Source of the DNA: an uncultured Saprospiraceae bacterium
GTDB taxonomy: Bacteria > Bacteroidota > Bacteroidia > Chitinophagales > Saprospiraceae
NCBI GenBank assembly: GCA_937942435.1
Contig: CALDEM010000054.1
Location: forward strand, 1-64,000
Reading direction: 5' to 3'
Length of the DNA stretch: 64,000 bases
How positions within the stretch are numbered: the first letter of the stretch is position 1; the number at the start of each line of letters is the position of its first letter. Both the position numbers and the translations under genes were made by a program. This document shows positions 46,657 to 55,203 of this stretch, piece by piece. Below the pieces are notes generated by a model that was not told where the DNA came from, did no database searches, and was given only the letters and a program-made list of their open reading frames with translations.

Positions 46657-48477
46657 ATGGCTTATGTAGTTTCCGCACGGAAGTATAGACCGCAACTTTT
46701 TGAGGATGTTGTAGGTCAAGAACATGTTACCTCGACGATTAAGAACGCACTTCTTAATGATAAGTTAGCGCATGCTTTTTTGTTTTGTGGGCCACGTGGA
46801 GTGGGAAAAACTACCTGTGCTAGGCTTTTAGCCAAGGTTATCAACATGCCCGACCCAAAGCAAGCCATCCAAGATGGTAGCTATGCTGAAAGCGACATCG
46901 ATATCTCGCTCAATATTGTAGAGTTAGATGCAGCATCTAACAACTCTGTTGAAAATATTAGAACGCTGATTGAGCAAGTGCGTTTTCAGCCCCAACAAGG
47001 TCAGTATAAGGTGTTTATCATAGATGAGGTCCATATGCTCTCTCAAGCGGCCTTTAACGCATTCTTGAAGACTCTAGAGGAACCCCCACCATATGCCATC
47101 TTCATTTTAGCAACAACAGAGCGCCATAAGATTCTCCCTACGATCCTGAGTAGATGCCAGCTATATGATTTTAGAAGGATCCAGATCTCAGATATCATAG
47201 TTCAGTTAGAAGCCATAGCTGCTAAAGAAGGTATAGAGACAGAACATGACGCCCTTTACGTCATCGCTGAGAAAGCAGACGGCGCCATGAGAGATGCGCT
47301 TTCGATATTTGATAGAATCGCTAGTGCAAGCGCCAGCAAGATCACTCTACAGAGTGTTGTTGACAATCTCAATATCCTTGATTTTGATTACTTCTTTAAA
47401 GCAACAGAGCGGATCTTAGAGGAAGATGCCACAGGGCTTTTACTTTTGATAGATCAAGTGCTCAAGAACGGTTTTGAAGGAGACACCTTTATGAACGGTC
47501 TCGCTCAACATATGCGCAACCTGATGTACTCAAAGCAAGAGCCCACTCAGAAGATGCTGCAGATGAGTGATGTACTCAAGGATAAATATATGAACCAATC
47601 TAATGCTATCTCTTTTGGCACAATCATGACCGCGCTCAACTTGGCCAATCAAGCAGACTTAGATTACCCTAAAGCAAAAGACAAGAGACTACATGTTGAA
47701 GTCGCGCTACTAAAGATTTGCTTTGCAAGCAGAAAAGCTATGCCGGTGATGCAAGGGGAAAACATTCAGCCCACTCAAAAAAAAACTAGTCCTGTAAGGC
47801 CTCAAGCTACTGATGCACCGAAGATTGTTGAGCGACCAACAATACAAAATCCACAATCAATCACTGATACCGCTTCCGCAAATACTCCTCATACGACACC
47901 TACAAAAGATATCATAAAAGAAGAAGCTCCTATTCCACAAGTATCCGAGCCTGCAACACCGATAGAAACAGCTTCAATACAAAATGCAATAACGACGCCT
48001 AAACCAACTGCTGCACCGATACTTAACACGCCGAGCATTTCTTCTATTGAGGACTTACTGAAAGAAGCAGAAGTCGAAATCTCTAGCAACGAAGATGCCC
48101 AAAAAGAGGTCAACATTAAAGATGTAGACGAAGTCTGGAATAATTATGTCTCTGGTATAGATTCTGCCACAACCTCAGGTATACTCAATACCGTAATTAG
48201 AAAAGTTGTTGATGGAAAAATTCTAATTTCAGTCCCTTCTAACATAGCTAAAGAAGAGATCCAGCAGGAAGCTCAGCTATATGCAAACTTGCGTGACCAC
48301 TTCAATCAAAATGATCTTGAAATAAAAATCGATGTAGATCGAACACAATTTCCAGATTTGGTGGAAGCCAGTACAACAAAAGTGGTAACACCAAAAGAAA
48401 AATATGATCACCTAAAAGCTCTTAACCCCCTAGTTGATCAATTAATTGAAAAGCTAGATCTTAAACTAGATGAATAA
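46657..48477 (+). CDS. dnaX: DNA polymerase III subunit gamma/tau without zinc cysteines
   Basis: A 606-residue DnaX, the clamp-loader ATPase. Walker A is GPRGVGKTT (45-53), DEVHMLSQAAFNAFLKTLEE carries Walker B, and TILSRCQLYDF has the sensor and arginine-finger region. Between Lys60 and Glu89, where the family normally has a four-cysteine zinc module, no cysteine is present (INMPDPKQAIQDGSYAESD). Residues about 370-480 are a Pro/Thr-rich linker; the last 120 residues are a tau-like domain. Start is the ATG at 46657. Confidence 0.95.
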   Translation: MAYVVSARKYRPQLFEDVVGQEHVTSTIKNALLNDKLAHAFLFCGPRGVGKTTCARLLAKVINMPDPKQAIQDGSYAESDIDISLNIVELDAASNNSVENIRTLIEQVRFQPQQGQYKVFIIDEVHMLSQAAFNAFLKTLEEPPPYAIFILATTERHKILPTILSRCQLYDFRRIQISDIIVQLEAIAAKEGIETEHDALYVIAEKADGAMRDALSIFDRIASASASKITLQSVVDNLNILDFDYFFKATERILEEDATGLLLLIDQVLKNGFEGDTFMNGLAQHMRNLMYSKQEPTQKMLQMSDVLKDKYMNQSNAISFGTIMTALNLANQADLDYPKAKDKRLHVEVALLKICFASRKAMPVMQGENIQPTQKKTSPVRPQATDAPKIVERPTIQNPQSITDTASANTPHTTPTKDIIKEEAPIPQVSEPATPIETASIQNAITTPKPTAAPILNTPSISSIEDLLKEAEVEISSNEDAQKEVNIKDVDEVWNNYVSGIDSATTSGILNTVIRKVVDGKILISVPSNIAKEEIQQEAQLYANLRDHFNQNDLEIKIDVDRTQFPDLVEASTTKVVTPKEKYDHLKALNPLVDQLIEKLDLKLDE

Positions 48478-48505
48478 TTCTTCTGTTAAATAGAAAAATG
48501 TAACA

Positions 48506-49057
48506 ATGTCTCTTGTCGAATCCACAATGCTTCCTTTAGGCACAAAAGCCCCTAACTTTCATATCAAAGATGTAGTCTCTAACACCTATTATAGTTTTGA
48601 CGACTTAAGATCAGACAATGCAACTGTGGTGATGTTTATCTGTAATCATTGTCCCTTTGTCATACATGTCAATCCTGAGTTAGTACGTATCGCTAATGAT
48701 TATAAAAGCAAAGGCGTTTCTTTCATTGCCATCAGCTCTAATGACGTTGACAATTATCCAGAAGATGCTCCAGATAAGATGAGCATTGTTGCTAAGGTGC
48801 TCAAGTTTCCATTTCCATATTTGTACGATAAGTATCAAGAAGTGGCTAAAGCTTATGATGCTGCCTGTACTCCTGATTTTTACGTTTTTAATGGTGCAGA
48901 CGAGTTAACATATAGAGGGAGATTAGATCAATCAAGACCTGGCAATAATATAGCCTTAACTGGTGAAGACCTTAGAAGTGCTATTGATGCGACCATTAAC
49001 AAAGAGACTATAGCAGACCAATACCCCAGTGCTGGGTGTAATATAAAGTGGAAGTAA
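48506..49057 (+). CDS. Thioredoxin-like redoxin (AhpC/TSA-type) protein
   Basis: A 183-residue thioredoxin-fold protein with the unusual redox motif CNHCPFV (Cys46, Cys49) right after the central strand ATVVMFI. PDFYVFNGADELTYRGR gives the cis-proline region and the following strand. Proteins of this group are widespread in Bacteroidota and usually annotated as thioredoxin family or redoxin; the partner is unknown. No signal peptide is seen, so it is probably cytosolic. Confidence 0.85.
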   Translation: MSLVESTMLPLGTKAPNFHIKDVVSNTYYSFDDLRSDNATVVMFICNHCPFVIHVNPELVRIANDYKSKGVSFIAISSNDVDNYPEDAPDKMSIVAKVLKFPFPYLYDKYQEVAKAYDAACTPDFYVFNGADELTYRGRLDQSRPGNNIALTGEDLRSAIDATINKETIADQYPSAGCNIKWK

Positions 49058-49118
49058 CCTTATGGTGTTTTGTATTTAGAATTGGATATCTTCATCACTG
49101 TTCTAAACACTATTAGTT

Positions 49119-51320
49119 ATGCGCCAGTCTTTTTCAGTTTTCGCTTTTCTGATTGTTCTTCTTGCCAGCTGTGTTACTCAGCAGACCGTCTCTACTATCC
49201 AAGAGCCACTTAGCTCAGACAAAACGATCATGCTCAAAGCAAATCCTTCTCATGATGTTAGAGAAGAATCGATGCAAAAGAGCCAAGTCTCAATATCAGA
49301 ATCAGTAACTGAAAAAACAGAGATCCTTTGGGATAAATGGGGCGTCCCTCACATCTATGCTCAAAATAATGAAGAGCTATTCTATGCTTTCGGTTGGTCT
49401 CAGATGCACAGCCATGGCAATACCATCTTAAAGCTTTATGCCAAATCAAGAGGTCGAGCAGCAGAATATTGGGGTGAAGAGTTCGTACAAAATGATGTGA
49501 TGGTGCGTACACTTGATTTCCCTCGCTTAGCCAACCGATGGTACCAAGAACAAACCCCTGAGTTTCAGACCTACATCAATCAGTTTGCACAAGGCATGAA
49601 TGACTATGTCAGTAAATATCCTGAGACGGTAGAGGAAAAAAATAACATAGTTCTCCCTGTACAAAAAGAAGACATCTTAAAGCATGCGATTTTTGTATTG
49701 TATAGTCGCTTTATAGGGGGAGGAGACCTTCAAGATGTTCCAAAGTGGGAAGAACGTGGTTCTAACACTTATGCAGTTGGTCCAAGTCGAAGTGAAAGTG
49801 GAAAAGCAATGCTCGTGATGAATCCGCACTTACCATGGTTTGACGAGTGGCTTTTTTATGAAGGGCACTTTAATGCGCCTGACGTTCATACGTACGGCGC
49901 AACATTAGTTGGCTTACCAACATTGGGTATTGCCTTTAACGAGCATCTGGGGTGGAGTCATACCAACAATACAATCGACAACTCAGATCTATATGAGATA
50001 ACAATAAAGGATAATGGATATATAGTTGATGGTGAAGTGCGGCCACTTGAGGTCAGTAAGATGGCCATTAAAATTAAAAACGCGGATGGACAGATTATAG
50101 TGAAAGATATGAAACGATACTTTTCTCCAGATCACGGGCCCATACTAAAGCGTTCTGGAGACAAAGCCTTAACAATTAAAATGCCTGGCTTTGACAGACC
50201 ATATGGCATGGTTCAGTGGTGGAAGATGGGCAATGCTAAAAACCTAAACGAGTTTAAGTCTGCTCTCAAAGAAGTACAAATCGGTTTTTTCAATATCATG
50301 TATGCCGATGTTGAGGGAAACATTTTTTACATGTTCAACGGTCAAGTGCCAAAGCGTAAGACGGGCGATTGGGATTTCTGGCAAGGGACTATAGATGGAT
50401 CTAAGTCCGAAAATCTCTGGACAGATGTTCACACATATGCTGAGCTACCTAAAACTGAAAACCCTGCATCAGGTTATTTGCAAAATGCAAACGACCCACC
50501 ATGGACTTCTACTTTTCCCAATGTTCTAAAGCCAAGTGACTACCCTCCCTATATGGCGCCGATAGAGATGGGTTTCAGACCGCAACGCGCTACGCGCATG
50601 ATGGAAGAAGATAAATCGATCTCTTTTGAAGAGCTCTTGACTTATAAAACGTCTACTAGAATAGAGATGGCAGATAGACTGCTTGACGATCTTAATGAGG
50701 CGGTTGAGGCGCATGGATCAGACAAAAGTCGCGATGCTATGAAAGTGCTCAACAATTGGGATCGAGAAGCCAATAGTGATAGTAAGGGCATGGCGATATT
50801 CTATGCTTGGGCACATGCACTAGGCCCTTGGAATACAGAAATCTATAAAAAACCTTGGTCCTTAGACAATGCTTGGAATAGTCCTGATGGTCTGTCCAAC
50901 CCGCAAATGGCAGTAGCCGCTTTAGATGGCGTAGTGGATAAATTCAGAGTAGCGGGAGCTCCTCTTGATATCCCTTGGGGACAACAATATAGAATCAAGT
51001 ATGGCCCCAAAGATCTACCTGGAAACGGTGCTGATGGCTCTGTAGGGATATTTAGAGTAGCGTGGTCTGGAGGATTAGAAGATGACGGACGTTACTACAT
51101 CGCAGGTGGTGACTCTTGGCAAAGCGTTATTGAGTTTGGAGACCGCATCAAAGCTAAAGTACTGATGAGTTATGGCAACAGCACACAAAAAGATTCACCT
51201 AATTATGGAGATCAACTCGAACTCTTTTCTAAAAAGGAAATGAGAGATTGTCTTTTTTACAAAGAGGATGTTCTAAAGAATGTTGCAAAAAGAGAGGTCT
51301 TGAAAATCGGTGCTTTCTAA
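49119..51320 (+). CDS. Penicillin acylase family lipoprotein (N-terminal nucleophile amidase)
   Basis: A 733-residue amidase of the penicillin/acyl-homoserine-lactone acylase family. It has a lipoprotein signal with lipobox LLASC near residue 18, an alpha part (about 60-210, WDKWGVPHIYAQNNEELFYAFG), and the autocatalytic cleavage point Gly214-Ser215 in ERGSNTYAVGPSRS, where Ser215 becomes the N-terminal nucleophile of the beta chain. NPHLPW and HLGWSHTNN are further family motifs. It probably acts in the periplasm on amide-linked acyl compounds. The substrate cannot be deduced. Confidence 0.88.
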   Translation: MRQSFSVFAFLIVLLASCVTQQTVSTIQEPLSSDKTIMLKANPSHDVREESMQKSQVSISESVTEKTEILWDKWGVPHIYAQNNEELFYAFGWSQMHSHGNTILKLYAKSRGRAAEYWGEEFVQNDVMVRTLDFPRLANRWYQEQTPEFQTYINQFAQGMNDYVSKYPETVEEKNNIVLPVQKEDILKHAIFVLYSRFIGGGDLQDVPKWEERGSNTYAVGPSRSESGKAMLVMNPHLPWFDEWLFYEGHFNAPDVHTYGATLVGLPTLGIAFNEHLGWSHTNNTIDNSDLYEITIKDNGYIVDGEVRPLEVSKMAIKIKNADGQIIVKDMKRYFSPDHGPILKRSGDKALTIKMPGFDRPYGMVQWWKMGNAKNLNEFKSALKEVQIGFFNIMYADVEGNIFYMFNGQVPKRKTGDWDFWQGTIDGSKSENLWTDVHTYAELPKTENPASGYLQNANDPPWTSTFPNVLKPSDYPPYMAPIEMGFRPQRATRMMEEDKSISFEELLTYKTSTRIEMADRLLDDLNEAVEAHGSDKSRDAMKVLNNWDREANSDSKGMAIFYAWAHALGPWNTEIYKKPWSLDNAWNSPDGLSNPQMAVAALDGVVDKFRVAGAPLDIPWGQQYRIKYGPKDLPGNGADGSVGIFRVAWSGGLEDDGRYYIAGGDSWQSVIEFGDRIKAKVLMSYGNSTQKDSPNYGDQLELFSKKEMRDCLFYKEDVLKNVAKREVLKIGAF

Positions 51321-51327
51321 AAGCAAC

Positions 51328-51492
51328 TTAGTAAAAATAAGTGCCGATATAATCCATAATTGAAACCCTGTATTTTATAAAATACACTACCAAAGCAATT
51401 AAAAATATAACCACCGTTCGTTTTATATTCTTGGTGATCTTTTTAGATCTCTCTCTTCGGTTGTCATACCGTCTTCTACCTGTATAAGACAT
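51328..51492 (-). CDS. Small basic single-span membrane protein (54 residues)
   Basis: A short frame from ATG 51492 to TAA 51328-51330. It begins with a strongly basic segment (SYTGRRRYDNRRERSKK), continues with one hydrophobic helix (about 26-40, RTVVIFLIALVVYFIK) and ends in a short tail YIGTYFY. Composition suggests a real small membrane protein with the basic end inside. It lies 11 bases after ribA on the same strand and fills the gap before the convergent acylase gene. No family is recognised. Confidence 0.5.
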   Translation of the reverse strand: MSYTGRRRYDNRRERSKKITKNIKRTVVIFLIALVVYFIKYRVSIMDYIGTYFY

Positions 51493-51503
51493 GTTGTAAA
51501 ATG

Positions 51504-52133
51504 TTAATCGTCACTCGATAAGAGGTGGCCCATCTCTTCTTGCTTTGTACGCAGATAACCTGCACTATTCTTAGTTGGCGCTATGATCAACGGGATTCGC
51601 TCTATGACTTCTATACCAAAGGTACTGAGACCAGATACTTTATCAGGATTATTTGTGATCAACCTAACCTGTTCGATTTTAAGCGATTTTAATATGGCTG
51701 CCGCTACATCGTATTCTCTATAATCAGATGCAAGTCCCAGTGCCTCATTAGCCTGAATCGTATCAAGACCTTTTTCTTGATGCTTATAAGCTTTCAATTT
51801 GTTGATGATACCTATGCCTCTACCTTCTTGACGCAAGTATATGAGTATACCCTTTTGTTCGGCTAAGATTTTCATTGACTCTTGCAGTTGCTCTCCACAA
51901 TCACATTTCTGAGAGTGGAAGATATCTCCAGTGATACATTCAGAATGAACCCTTAGGTAGACCGCTGTCTCCTCATCAAGAGCAGGGTGCTTGAGCACTA
52001 TATGCGGTGTATAATCACCCATATCATCTGTATGAGCCGATATAACAAAATCTCCCCATTCTGTTGGGAGTAATGCTTCGGCTTGTTGCTTTGCCAAGTC
52101 TTCGGATTTTAATTTGTTAGAACCTGTAATCAT
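51504..52133 (-). CDS. ribA: GTP cyclohydrolase II
   Basis: A 209-residue stand-alone RibA, which opens GTP for riboflavin synthesis. The zinc ligands Cys66, Cys77 and Cys79 are present in HSECITGDIFHSQKCDCG, followed by YLRQEGRGIGIINKLKAY and the C-terminal NNPDKVSGLSTFGIEV. It is not fused to RibB. Its ATG overlaps the rsgA stop by one base. Confidence 0.95.
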   Translation of the reverse strand: MITGSNKLKSEDLAKQQAEALLPTEWGDFVISAHTDDMGDYTPHIVLKHPALDEETAVYLRVHSECITGDIFHSQKCDCGEQLQESMKILAEQKGILIYLRQEGRGIGIINKLKAYKHQEKGLDTIQANEALGLASDYREYDVAAAILKSLKIEQVRLITNNPDKVSGLSTFGIEVIERIPLIIAPTKNSAGYLRTKQEEMGHLLSSDD

Positions 52134-53080
52134 TAATAATCTTTAATACGCTCCCAGTGATTTTGGTTCTCTACTTCATCAATTAATTGTAAGTAGTTAC
52201 CATATCTCAATTCACTTATCTCTCCTTCTTCCAAGGCGTTTTTAACCGCGCACTTGGGCTCATTGCGATGTGTGCAGTCTCCATATTTGCAGTCAGAAGA
52301 TGTATCAAATATCTCTCTAAAGTTATGGGCGATATCCATCACCTCAAGATGATTAAAGCTTAGAGATTTTATCCCTGGCGTATCTATGATACTCCCTCCT
52401 TGTTGTAGGCTATACATTTCTGCAAAGGTAGTTGTATGTTGTCCCTTTCCAGTATAATCAGATAGCGTCTTGGTCCTAATATTGGCATCGGCGCAGATGG
52501 CGTTAATCATAGATGATTTACCAACCCCTGATTGTCCAGAGACTAAGGTTGTTTTATGCTTTAGAAGTGCGGCAAGTTCATCAATACCTTTGTTTTCAAC
52601 TACAGAAGTAGACAGAACCTTGTAGTCTATCTTTTCGTAGATGTCTTTTAGATAGTCAAAGACCCTTGTATGTCCTTCATCATAAAGATCGCTTTTGTTA
52701 AAGACTATATGCACAGGGATATTGTAAGGTTCAGTCATCAGTAAAAATCGATCTATAAAACCTTGTTTCAGCTTTGGATTGACAACGGTAACGATGACAA
52801 CAGCTTGATCTATGTTAGCAGCAAGGAGATGTAGATAGTGTTTTTTGCGGGGTGACTGTCGAACCACATAATTTGTTCGACTTTCTATCTCTTCTATATT
52901 GGCGACGTCTTCTTCTCCCAGAGTATAAGAGATACAATCTCCTACGCCAACTGGATTTGTGAGCTTAAAGCCTTGCAACTTAAACTTGCCTCGGATGATC
53001 GCTTGATACTCAGTTCCAGATTCTATGTCTTTGATTACATAAAACTTTCCAGTTGACTTAATGACTAAACCTTTCTTCAT
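52133..53080 (-). CDS. rsgA: Ribosome small-subunit-dependent GTPase A
   Basis: A 315-residue circularly permuted GTPase that checks late 30S maturation. It has an N-terminal OB fold (1-70), G4 NKSD before G1 GQSGVGKSS (from residue 182), G3 DTPG, and the C-terminal zinc knuckle CKYGDCTHRNEPKC, complete here. Length fits the family. It is coupled to ribA by a one-base overlap. Confidence 0.95.
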   Translation of the reverse strand: MKKGLVIKSTGKFYVIKDIESGTEYQAIIRGKFKLQGFKLTNPVGVGDCISYTLGEEDVANIEEIESRTNYVVRQSPRKKHYLHLLAANIDQAVVIVTVVNPKLKQGFIDRFLLMTEPYNIPVHIVFNKSDLYDEGHTRVFDYLKDIYEKIDYKVLSTSVVENKGIDELAALLKHKTTLVSGQSGVGKSSMINAICADANIRTKTLSDYTGKGQHTTTFAEMYSLQQGGSIIDTPGIKSLSFNHLEVMDIAHNFREIFDTSSDCKYGDCTHRNEPKCAVKNALEEGEISELRYGNYLQLIDEVENQNHWERIKDY

Positions 53081-53090
53081 TCAAGGTGAT

Positions 53091-53825
53091 TCATATAGCG
53101 ACGTGGTCGCAGAATGCTGTGAATAAAGCACCAATCTCATGTGGGTGTTCTTCTAGCGCCGTTCCAACAACTACCATATCCGCTCCTGCATCAATCGCTT
53201 TTCTAATGTCGTGTTCAGTTTTTATTCCACCACCGACTATGAGAGGTATATTGATTGTCTTTTTTACTGCAGCTATCATATCCGTACAAGCTGGATGGGC
53301 AGCTCCACTTCCAGATTCGAGATAGATACACTTCATCCCCAAGAGTTGTCCTGCAAGTGCCGTTTGTGCAGCCAAGTTCACTTGACCTGGTGGGATGGGC
53401 ATGGTCTGCGTGATATATGATGCCGCACTTACTTGTCCGCCATCAACAAGTATATATCCCATTGAAAAAACAGGCAATCCACTTTTGTAAATGATACTAG
53501 CAGACTCGACATGCTTTCCTATTAAATAATCAGGATTTCTGCCCGATATAAGCGAAGGCAGTAATAAACCATCGGCATGAGACGATAGCTGAAAAGAATT
53601 GCCTGGGAACAGCATCACTGGTTTCTCAGTAGCTCTTTTGATACGCTTAATAAGCAGATCTATACTCTTACTACTGGATGTGCTGCCGCCTACAAGCACT
53701 ACATCACACATACCTTTCGATAAAAAGCCCAGCAGAGACTCTAGTCTTTCGTCTTTTTCATGATCTGGATCGATCAAGACAGCAAACCTTGGGCTTTCGC
53801 CAAATATGTCTCTCTTCAAATTCAT
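53091..53825 (-). CDS. pcrB: Heptaprenylglyceryl / geranylgeranylglyceryl phosphate synthase
   Basis: A 244-residue TIM-barrel enzyme that joins a polyprenyl diphosphate to sn-glycerol-1-phosphate. Family motifs are LIDPDH near the start, LVGGSTSSSK, VMLFPGNSFQLS, YLESGSGAAHP, VGGGIKTEHDIRKA and GADMVVVGTAL. Homologues make archaeal ether lipids; Bacteroidota also carry this family, with uncertain purpose. The ATG at 53825 is preferred over a TTG at 53831. It precedes rsgA by 10 bases, so pcrB-rsgA-ribA form one unit. Confidence 0.92.
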   Translation of the reverse strand: MNLKRDIFGESPRFAVLIDPDHEKDERLESLLGFLSKGMCDVVLVGGSTSSSKSIDLLIKRIKRATEKPVMLFPGNSFQLSSHADGLLLPSLISGRNPDYLIGKHVESASIIYKSGLPVFSMGYILVDGGQVSAASYITQTMPIPPGQVNLAAQTALAGQLLGMKCIYLESGSGAAHPACTDMIAAVKKTINIPLIVGGGIKTEHDIRKAIDAGADMVVVGTALEEHPHEIGALFTAFCDHVAI

Positions 53826-53871
53826 GCTCAAACATAAAGCAATTTAAGCTGTGTATACTTTAACTCATGTA

Positions 53872-53908
53872 AAAAGGGATAGAGTGATCATTATCACTTA
53901 TCCCTTTT
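53872..53908 (-). terminator. Strong hairpin terminator of a small minus-strand transcript
   Basis: AAAAGGGATAGAGTGAT pairs with ATCACTTATCCCTTTT around a 3-4 base loop, with one mismatch. The stem is bounded by A and T runs, so it can end transcription in either direction. There is no plus-strand gene before it; a transcript from the right on the minus strand is the likely user. Confidence 0.6.
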
Positions 53909-54003
53909 CTGTCGTATGAAAAACTATATTTCTTTCTCCTCAAATGGAGCGATTGGTCGGTTTATACTTTTCGCTTGCGCGTATCCGTTTTCCTTATCAG
54001 ACT

Positions 54004-54072
54004 TTAGATTCTGACCATTGAATCATAAAGCCATCTAAAGATCAGTGCAATTTTTTCTATTAACTTTTTCAT
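54004..54072 (-). CDS. Possible 22-residue peptide gene, perhaps continued in the -1 frame
   Basis: ATG at 54072 opens a frame of 22 codons (KKLIEKIALIFRWLYDSMVRI) ending with TAA at 54004-54006. The peptide is basic and amphipathic. From there the -1 frame stays open to a TAG at 53924-53926 and reads as a hydrophilic tail (LKSDKENGYAQAKSINRP...FEEKEI) of about 28 residues. A -7 box lies 32 bases upstream and a terminator 16 bases beyond the -1 frame stop. It may be a small gene with a frameshift, a decayed gene, or a non-coding RNA. Confidence 0.25.
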   Translation of the reverse strand: MKKLIEKIALIFRWLYDSMVRI

Positions 54073-54103
54073 ATAAGAGATTTTTGGGTTACTAAATCTA
54101 CTA

Positions 54104-54111
54104 CAAAGATA
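54104..54111 (-). promoter_or_regulatory. Putative -7 promoter box of the small minus-strand transcript
   Basis: The minus strand reads TATCTTTG, matching TAnnTTTG. With the terminator at 53872-53908 it would bound an RNA of about 225 bases. No -33 TTG at standard spacing was seen. In the rest of the gap 53832-54245 I see only the hairpin, the short frame and the inverted repeat listed here. Confidence 0.35.
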
Positions 54112-54192
54112 TCTTCAAACAATCACCTGTTGCTACTGCTATCTTAACTCTTTATACAACTATATTAACCTATATCGGTATAAACTCTTAAC

Positions 54193-54234
54193 ATTTGGTT
54201 AATTAAACCCCTAATATTGTATATTAAACCAAAT
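54193..54234. promoter_or_regulatory. Inverted repeat before the AraC-type regulator gene (possible operator)
   Basis: ATTTGGTTAAT at 54193-54203 faces ATTAAACCAAAT at 54223-54234, differing by one inserted base. The arms are about three helical turns apart and end 11 bases before the start codon, a position suited to autoregulation. Confidence 0.35.
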
Positions 54235-54245
54235 ATTCATTGGAT

Positions 54246-55154
54246 ATGAATTCCTTATTGGCAGAAGAAGAGTTCGCCTCAAGTAATCAAAAACCTTCAC
54301 TAGAAAAGGTAGAACGCTCATTTGGTAGATCATTTTCTTACATGCGCTTTAATGATTCTGAACCCAATAATGATCCACTTTGGCATTATCACCCTGAGGT
54401 AGAACTCGTCTTTGTCGAGAAAGGCAATGGAAAGCGTCATATAGGCAATCATATATCATATTACACAGATGGAGACCTAATCATGATAGGATCCAACCTT
54501 CCTCATTATGGTTTCACAGATCGCCTTACAGCTAGAAACCGAGAGAATATTATTCAGTTTCATCCAGCTATTATCCAACAAGCCTTTGACAAGGTACCTG
54601 AGATGAGAAAGATTTCAGAACTCATCTCTAAGTCTCAACATGGTCTAAGTTATTATGGCAAGACGAAAGAAAAAGTGGGCGAACTAACAAACCTCATGAC
54701 GATACAAAGCCATTTTGATCAGTTTATCTCTTTACTTTCCATTCTCCATCTGCTTGCACAATCCGACGAATACCACCTACTCAATGCCTCTAAAATGACC
54801 GTTCAGGCATCACTGCAGGATCATGTTAGAATCAAAGTGGTCTTCAATCATGTCAATAAAAAATTTCATACCAATATCCCATTAGAAGAAGCTGCCAGCT
54901 TGATAAATATGGCCGTTCCTTCCTTTTGCAGATACTTTAAGAAACAGACGAGCAAAACCTTCACCCAATTTGTCAATGAATACAGAATCACCCATGCGTG
55001 CAAGTTGCTTTCTGAAACAAGTCGCGCTATATCAGATATTTGCTTTGAGTGCGGATTTAACAACTTTGCACATTTCAATAAGCAGTTCAAAAAAGTCACC
55101 GGGCAAAATCCAACCACCTATCGCGCAGAGTTCAAGCAAGTCATAGCTCTATAA
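54246..55154 (+). CDS. AraC family transcriptional regulator
   Basis: A 302-residue regulator. The N-terminal half is a cupin-like sensor (about 40-110, PLWHYHPEVELVFVEKGNGKR and GDLIMIGSNLPHYGF). The C-terminal 100 residues hold two helix-turn-helix motifs, LEEAASLINMAVPSFCRYFKK and AISDICFECGFNNFAHFNKQF, ending with GQNPTTYR. The ligand is unknown; sugar-type ligands are common in this layout. The ATG at 54246 is used rather than TTG at 54240. The inverted repeat just upstream may be its own operator. Confidence 0.92.
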   Translation: MNSLLAEEEFASSNQKPSLEKVERSFGRSFSYMRFNDSEPNNDPLWHYHPEVELVFVEKGNGKRHIGNHISYYTDGDLIMIGSNLPHYGFTDRLTARNRENIIQFHPAIIQQAFDKVPEMRKISELISKSQHGLSYYGKTKEKVGELTNLMTIQSHFDQFISLLSILHLLAQSDEYHLLNASKMTVQASLQDHVRIKVVFNHVNKKFHTNIPLEEAASLINMAVPSFCRYFKKQTSKTFTQFVNEYRITHACKLLSETSRAISDICFECGFNNFAHFNKQFKKVTGQNPTTYRAEFKQVIAL

Positions 55155-55203
55155 CATCCCTTGGATTCTATACTAACTAGGTTCTATTTTAAGTTAATAT
55201 GGG

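Noticed and set aside
54171-54182. TATATCGGTATA as a possible operator
   Set aside because: Only the outer four bases are symmetric; such AT-rich matches are expected by chance here.
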